Origin: Rhizobium sp. Q54
Lineage (GTDB): Bacteria > Pseudomonadota > Alphaproteobacteria > SMXS01
Direction: 5' to 3'
NCBI GenBank assembly: GCA_945907245.1
Contig: CAMDTB010000025.1
Location: forward strand, 1 to 45,226
DNA: 45,226 nucleotides
The notes beneath the pieces are model-generated. The model saw nothing but the letters and a program-made list of their open reading frames with translations, did not search any database and was not told the origin of the DNA. Of this stretch, positions 43,501-45,226 are shown piece by piece (the first letter of the stretch is position 1; each line of letters starts with the position of its first letter). The position numbers were made by a program, and so were the translations under genes.

Positions 43501-43962
43501 CCGGACCTGGCTGCGGACCGGCGCCGCGACGCCGCGCTGCGCTTCCTGCGCCAGCCCGGCCATGGCCTTCCCGAGACCGCGGTGCTGCGCTGGACCGACG
43601 AGGTGATGACCATTCTTGACGACCCCGATTGCGCCGCCCTGTTCGGCCCCGGCAGCGCCGCCGAAGTGCCGGTCACCGGCCTGCTGGGAACCGTCGCCAT
43701 CAGCGGCCAGATCGACCGGCTGGCGGTCAGCGATTCCGAGGTCGTCATCGTCGACTACAAGACCAACCGGCCGCCGCCCACGCGCGCCGAGGACGTACCG
43801 CCGCTCTACCTGAGGCAGATGGCCGCCTATCGCGGGCTGCTGCGCCGCATCTATCCGGACCGGCCGGTGCGCTGCGCGCTGCTGTGGACGGACGGCCCGT
43901 CGCTGATGACCCTGCCCAACCGGCTGCTCGACCCTCACGCAGAAGTGTCGCCGGCGCTCTGA
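40576..43962 (+). CDS. addA: Double-strand break repair helicase-nuclease AddA
   Basis: A protein of 1128 residues. The UvrD-type helicase motor has Walker A GASAGTGKTHML (motif I), DEAQDTNPDQW (motif II), GDAKQSIYSFQRA (motif III), MTVHGAKGLQAP (motif V) and a C-terminal VALTRAGDRLYV (motif VI). The RecB-type nuclease carries VVIVDYKTNR. It unwinds and cuts DNA ends to load RecA at Chi-like sites. ATG 40576 shares bases with the addB stop; a GTG 9 bases earlier is less likely. Confidence 0.95.
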   Translation: MTAEQDRAANPGVSAWVGASAGTGKTHMLTNRVLRLLLGDARPQGILCLTFTKAAAAEMANRVNANLADWTTAPEDKLYDALTELEGVPPNAVRMAKARRLFAEVLDVPGGLRIETIHAFCQSLMSRFPLETGVAPHFQVLDDHSAAELMQEALTGVLVAAQSEHDGALRDALDFVSAHITDMKFGELLRKLTGRPDGLDDGSDHAAIFRLLGVDAGTSAGAIAEAACQDADIAVADLRSACAALARGSSTDQQRGAQIGLWLDMDVAARAAGIETYFKCYLTATSGFSQPLKLLATKAVATASPAALSALADEAERLIEVAYRLKAARAAHASRALATLGQALNRNYRRLKHQRAVLDYDDLIAKARALVTGNAPWVLYKLDEGLDHILVDEAQDTNPDQWAVIAALAHEFFTGEGARDVNRTLFAVGDAKQSIYSFQRAEPAQFEEMRQVFQRRVHQAEKVFHHGALTLSFRSTEAVLKLVDTVFEKDEAKVGLVFRDQEARIAHEAHRKDVPGLVELWPAEVPQEIEKPGNWEPPVARREIKPADTRLAERIARQIAHWLTTGEKLESKDRPIRPGDIMILVRRRNDFFTAVVRALKRAGVPVAGVDRMVLTEQLAVMDLLALGRFVLMPEDDLTLAVVLKSPLVGLSEDDLFALAHGRDGRLWHALSGRRDEPAFAAAWSFLDGCLSRADRIPPYEFFSLVLDTGRRRAMLERLGPDALDPLDEFLALALDYERSHPPSLQGFIHWVEAAETEVKRELEQGKGEVRVMTVHGAKGLQAPIVFLPDTCGIPVEDRDVYWLDDPGRQAVLAWPMNKDNAVGAIATAKDAVKRKRDEEYNRQLYVALTRAGDRLYVCGYETLNKPSQNCWYNLVADAFDRLDAEDAEDFAGNPVRRFRMGAGKVEQDKRTAAHALAHAQPPWLTSSPPPEPTPVRPLAPSRPSLPEMPVRSPMEAGDRERFLRGTLLHRLLQWLPDLAADRRRDAALRFLRQPGHGLPETAVLRWTDEVMTILDDPDCAALFGPGSAAEVPVTGLLGTVAISGQIDRLAVSDSEVVIVDYKTNRPPPTRAEDVPPLYLRQMAAYRGLLRRIYPDRPVRCALLWTDGPSLMTLPNRLLDPHAEVSPAL

Positions 43963-43969
43963 CGTACCC

Positions 43970-43998
43970 TTGACCTGCCGGGTGCCCGACCCTACCTT
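43970..43998 (+). promoter_or_regulatory. Candidate sigma-70 promoter of trxA
   Basis: TTGACC (-35), exactly 17 bases, TACCTT (-10), 39 bases before the trxA start. The -35 is a 5 of 6 match and the spacing ideal, although the -10 is weaker. Confidence 0.5.
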
Positions 43999-44036
43999 TG
44001 GTGTCCAAGCACATCCCGTGATCAAGGAATATCCCC

Positions 44037-44354
44037 ATGGCCACCAAGAAGATTACCGACGACAGCTTCCAGGCCGACGTCCTCGACGCATCCGGCGTCG
44101 TGGTCGTGGATTACTGGGCGGAGTGGTGCGGCCCCTGCAAGCAGATCGCGCCGGCGCTCGACGAGATCTCCGAAGAGATGAACGGCGTCACCATCGCCAA
44201 GCTCAACATCGACGAGAATCCCGTGTCGCCGACCAGCTACGGCGTGCGCGGCATTCCCACGCTGATGCTGTTCAAGGACGGCGAGCTGCGCGCCACCAAG
44301 GTCGGCGCCCAGCCCAAGAGCAAGATCGTTCAGTGGATCAACGAGTCGATCTGA
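44037..44354 (+). CDS. trxA: Thioredoxin
   Basis: A protein of 105 residues. The active site WCGPCK has Cys31 and Cys34, with DYWAEW before it, the buried Asp24-type acid and the cis-Pro in RGIPTLMLF. It is a general cytosolic disulfide reductase fed by thioredoxin reductase. A good AAGGAA site precedes ATG 44037. It follows addA, as commonly seen in Alphaproteobacteria, and has its own candidate promoter and terminator. Confidence 0.96.
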   Translation: MATKKITDDSFQADVLDASGVVVVDYWAEWCGPCKQIAPALDEISEEMNGVTIAKLNIDENPVSPTSYGVRGIPTLMLFKDGELRATKVGAQPKSKIVQWINESI

Positions 44355-44379
44355 CCCGTGTCCGCATAGCGGTTCGATA

Positions 44380-44402
44380 GGGCGCCTTCGGGCGCCCTTT
44401 TT
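44380..44402 (+). terminator. Rho-independent terminator of trxA
   Basis: GGGCGCC-TTCG-GGCGCCC is followed by TTTTT: 7-bp perfect arms with a stable UUCG-type tetraloop and a U-tract, 26 bases after the trxA stop codon. Confidence 0.92.
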
Positions 44403-44419
44403 CGTTCGGGGATTGTGAC

Positions 44420-44833
44420 ATGGACGATTTCAGCGGCGCCAAGATCGCGCTTTTTCTGGGTGACCACGTGCTGGTCTACCAGCGCGACGACTTCCCCGGC
44501 CTGCTTTATCCCGGCATGTGGGACCTGCCCGGCGGCGGGCGCGAGGGCGACGAATCGCCGGTTGAGTGCGCGCTCCGGGAACTGGAGGAAGAGTTCGGCA
44601 TCCGCGCGGTAGCCGATGCACTTGACTGGCACCGCATCTATCCGTCCGCCGACTTCGCCGGCTTGTCCGCCCACTTCTTCGTCGGCACCATGACGCGCGA
44701 GCATATCGCCTCCATCGTCTTCGGCAATGAAGGCCAGCAATGGTCGCTGGTGCATATCGACGAGCTGCTGGCACGCGAGGACTTCGTCTGGCACTACCGC
44801 GACCGCTTGCGCGACTATCTGGACAGCAGATAG
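44420..44833 (+). CDS. Nudix hydrolase
   Basis: A protein of 137 residues. A complete Nudix box starts at GGGREGDESPVECALRELEE and continues EFGI, fitting Gx5Ex7REUxEExGU and giving the Mg2+ ligands. It cleaves a nucleoside diphosphate linked to another group; house-cleaning of oxidised nucleotides or similar is typical. The substrate is unknown. A GGGGA site precedes ATG 44420, right after the trxA terminator. Confidence 0.92.
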   Translation: MDDFSGAKIALFLGDHVLVYQRDDFPGLLYPGMWDLPGGGREGDESPVECALRELEEEFGIRAVADALDWHRIYPSADFAGLSAHFFVGTMTREHIASIVFGNEGQQWSLVHIDELLAREDFVWHYRDRLRDYLDSR

Positions 44834-44868
44834 CCGCGCGATTTTGTTCGCTTGACCAACCCGGTGGA

Positions 44869-44898
44869 TTGCCGCCTTTGGACAACGGGTGTTATGCT
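44869..44898 (+). promoter_or_regulatory. Candidate sigma-70 promoter of the second Rieske gene
   Basis: TTGCCG, 18 bases, TATGCT, 28 bases ahead of the ATG. Each hexamer matches 4 of 6 positions; a modest candidate. Confidence 0.35.
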
Positions 44899-44926
44899 TG
44901 CGGCCGCCGTTGCAGGGGAGTGCGCG

Positions 44927-45226
44927 ATGAACATCGAGTCCAGGCAGCCCAAGGCCGCCAAGGTCATGGGGCCGTTCTACCAGGAGATCATCGCTAGGGA
45001 CGGCGACGCGCCGCCGGTGCTGAAGATCGAGGCCGGCGTGCCGCAGACCAGCGAGGACATCTCGCTCGACCGCTTCACGTCGCAGGATTTCTTCGATCTC
45101 GAGATGAAGAAGATGTGGCGCAAGGTTTGGCAATACGCCTGCCGCGACGAGCATCTGCCCGAGCCCGGCGACTACTACGTCTACGATCTGGGCCGCCATT
45201 CCATCGTGATCGTGCGCCAGGAGGAC
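44927..45226 (+). CDS. Rieske oxygenase alpha subunit, N-terminal part (3' end outside window)
   Basis: One hundred codons from ATG 44927, with AGGGGAG upstream, run open to the window edge. The segment FFDLEMKKMWRKVWQYACRD, followed by EPGDYYVYDLGRHSIVIVRQ, is the conserved helix and first strands leading into the Rieske domain, and it parallels the same region of the oxygenase at 9223. The Cys/His cluster ligands would lie just beyond the window, so the call rests on the N-terminal pattern. Confidence 0.82.
   Translation, partial: MNIESRQPKAAKVMGPFYQEIIARDGDAPPVLKIEAGVPQTSEDISLDRFTSQDFFDLEMKKMWRKVWQYACRDEHLPEPGDYYVYDLGRHSIVIVRQED

Overview
This is a GC-rich chromosomal window that reads as an alphaproteobacterium, probably a free-living species with broad catabolism. 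The strongest evidence is the block chvI-chvG-hprK-rapZ-EIIA(Man)-HPr-ahcY, with pckA pointing away from it. That arrangement, including the shortened HPr kinase, is typical of Alphaproteobacteria. Further support comes from an AddAB pair of the alphaproteobacterial type, the amgK-murU cell-wall recycling pair, a textbook EcfG (general stress response) promoter, and intergenic palindromes of a kind common in this class. I do not assign a genus. Coding density is very high: no gene-free stretch exceeds about 250 bases, and I see no RNA genes, CRISPR array, prophage or insertion sequence.

Layout. Bases 1-8.0 kb hold small and metabolic genes: the end of a DUF3137 protein, a small cytochrome c, an aldo/keto reductase coupled to an unknown protein, a PRC-barrel protein behind the EcfG promoter, a small disordered protein, a leftward pair (SRPBCC protein, arfB), and a leftward cluster of two hotdog-fold (MaoC-type) subunits followed by two tandem VOC paralogues. 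A cupin, two small unknown proteins and a DUF1344 protein follow. Bases 8.2-24.5 kb are mostly transport and catabolism: a ZntB-like channel, a Rieske oxygenase, an exported PDZ protein, an acyl-CoA ligase translationally coupled to an MFS transporter, a dienoyl-CoA-reductase-like flavoprotein, an alpha/beta hydrolase, a PAS/PAS hybrid histidine kinase coupled to an OpuC-type ABC transporter with a fused binding protein and permease, two coupled PaaI-type thioesterases and a CurA-like reductase. These genes suggest handling of CoA-activated organic acids and aromatic or terpenoid-like compounds, but no substrate can be read from the sequence.

Bases 24.5-29 kb run leftward: a J-domain protein with a Cys/His cluster, an exported protein of unknown function, pckA, and a HugZ-like protein. 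Bases 29-35 kb are the ChvGI envelope-stress and partial-PTS regulatory operon, ending in HPr, followed by ahcY behind a perfect 18-bp palindrome. Bases 35.3-44.4 kb run tsaE-amgK-murU-addB-addA-trxA, most of them with overlapping stop and start codons. Two long palindromic repeats of one family lie before tsaE and between murU and addB. The window closes with a Nudix hydrolase and the start of a second Rieske oxygenase.

Nothing here is clearly a new defence or mobile system. The most interesting leads are: the split hotdog hydratase plus VOC-pair cluster with a palindromic candidate operator; the palindrome over the ahcY promoter; the sensor-kinase/ABC-transporter coupling; and several conserved-looking proteins of unknown function (1862-2578, 25029-26453, 24462-24962).
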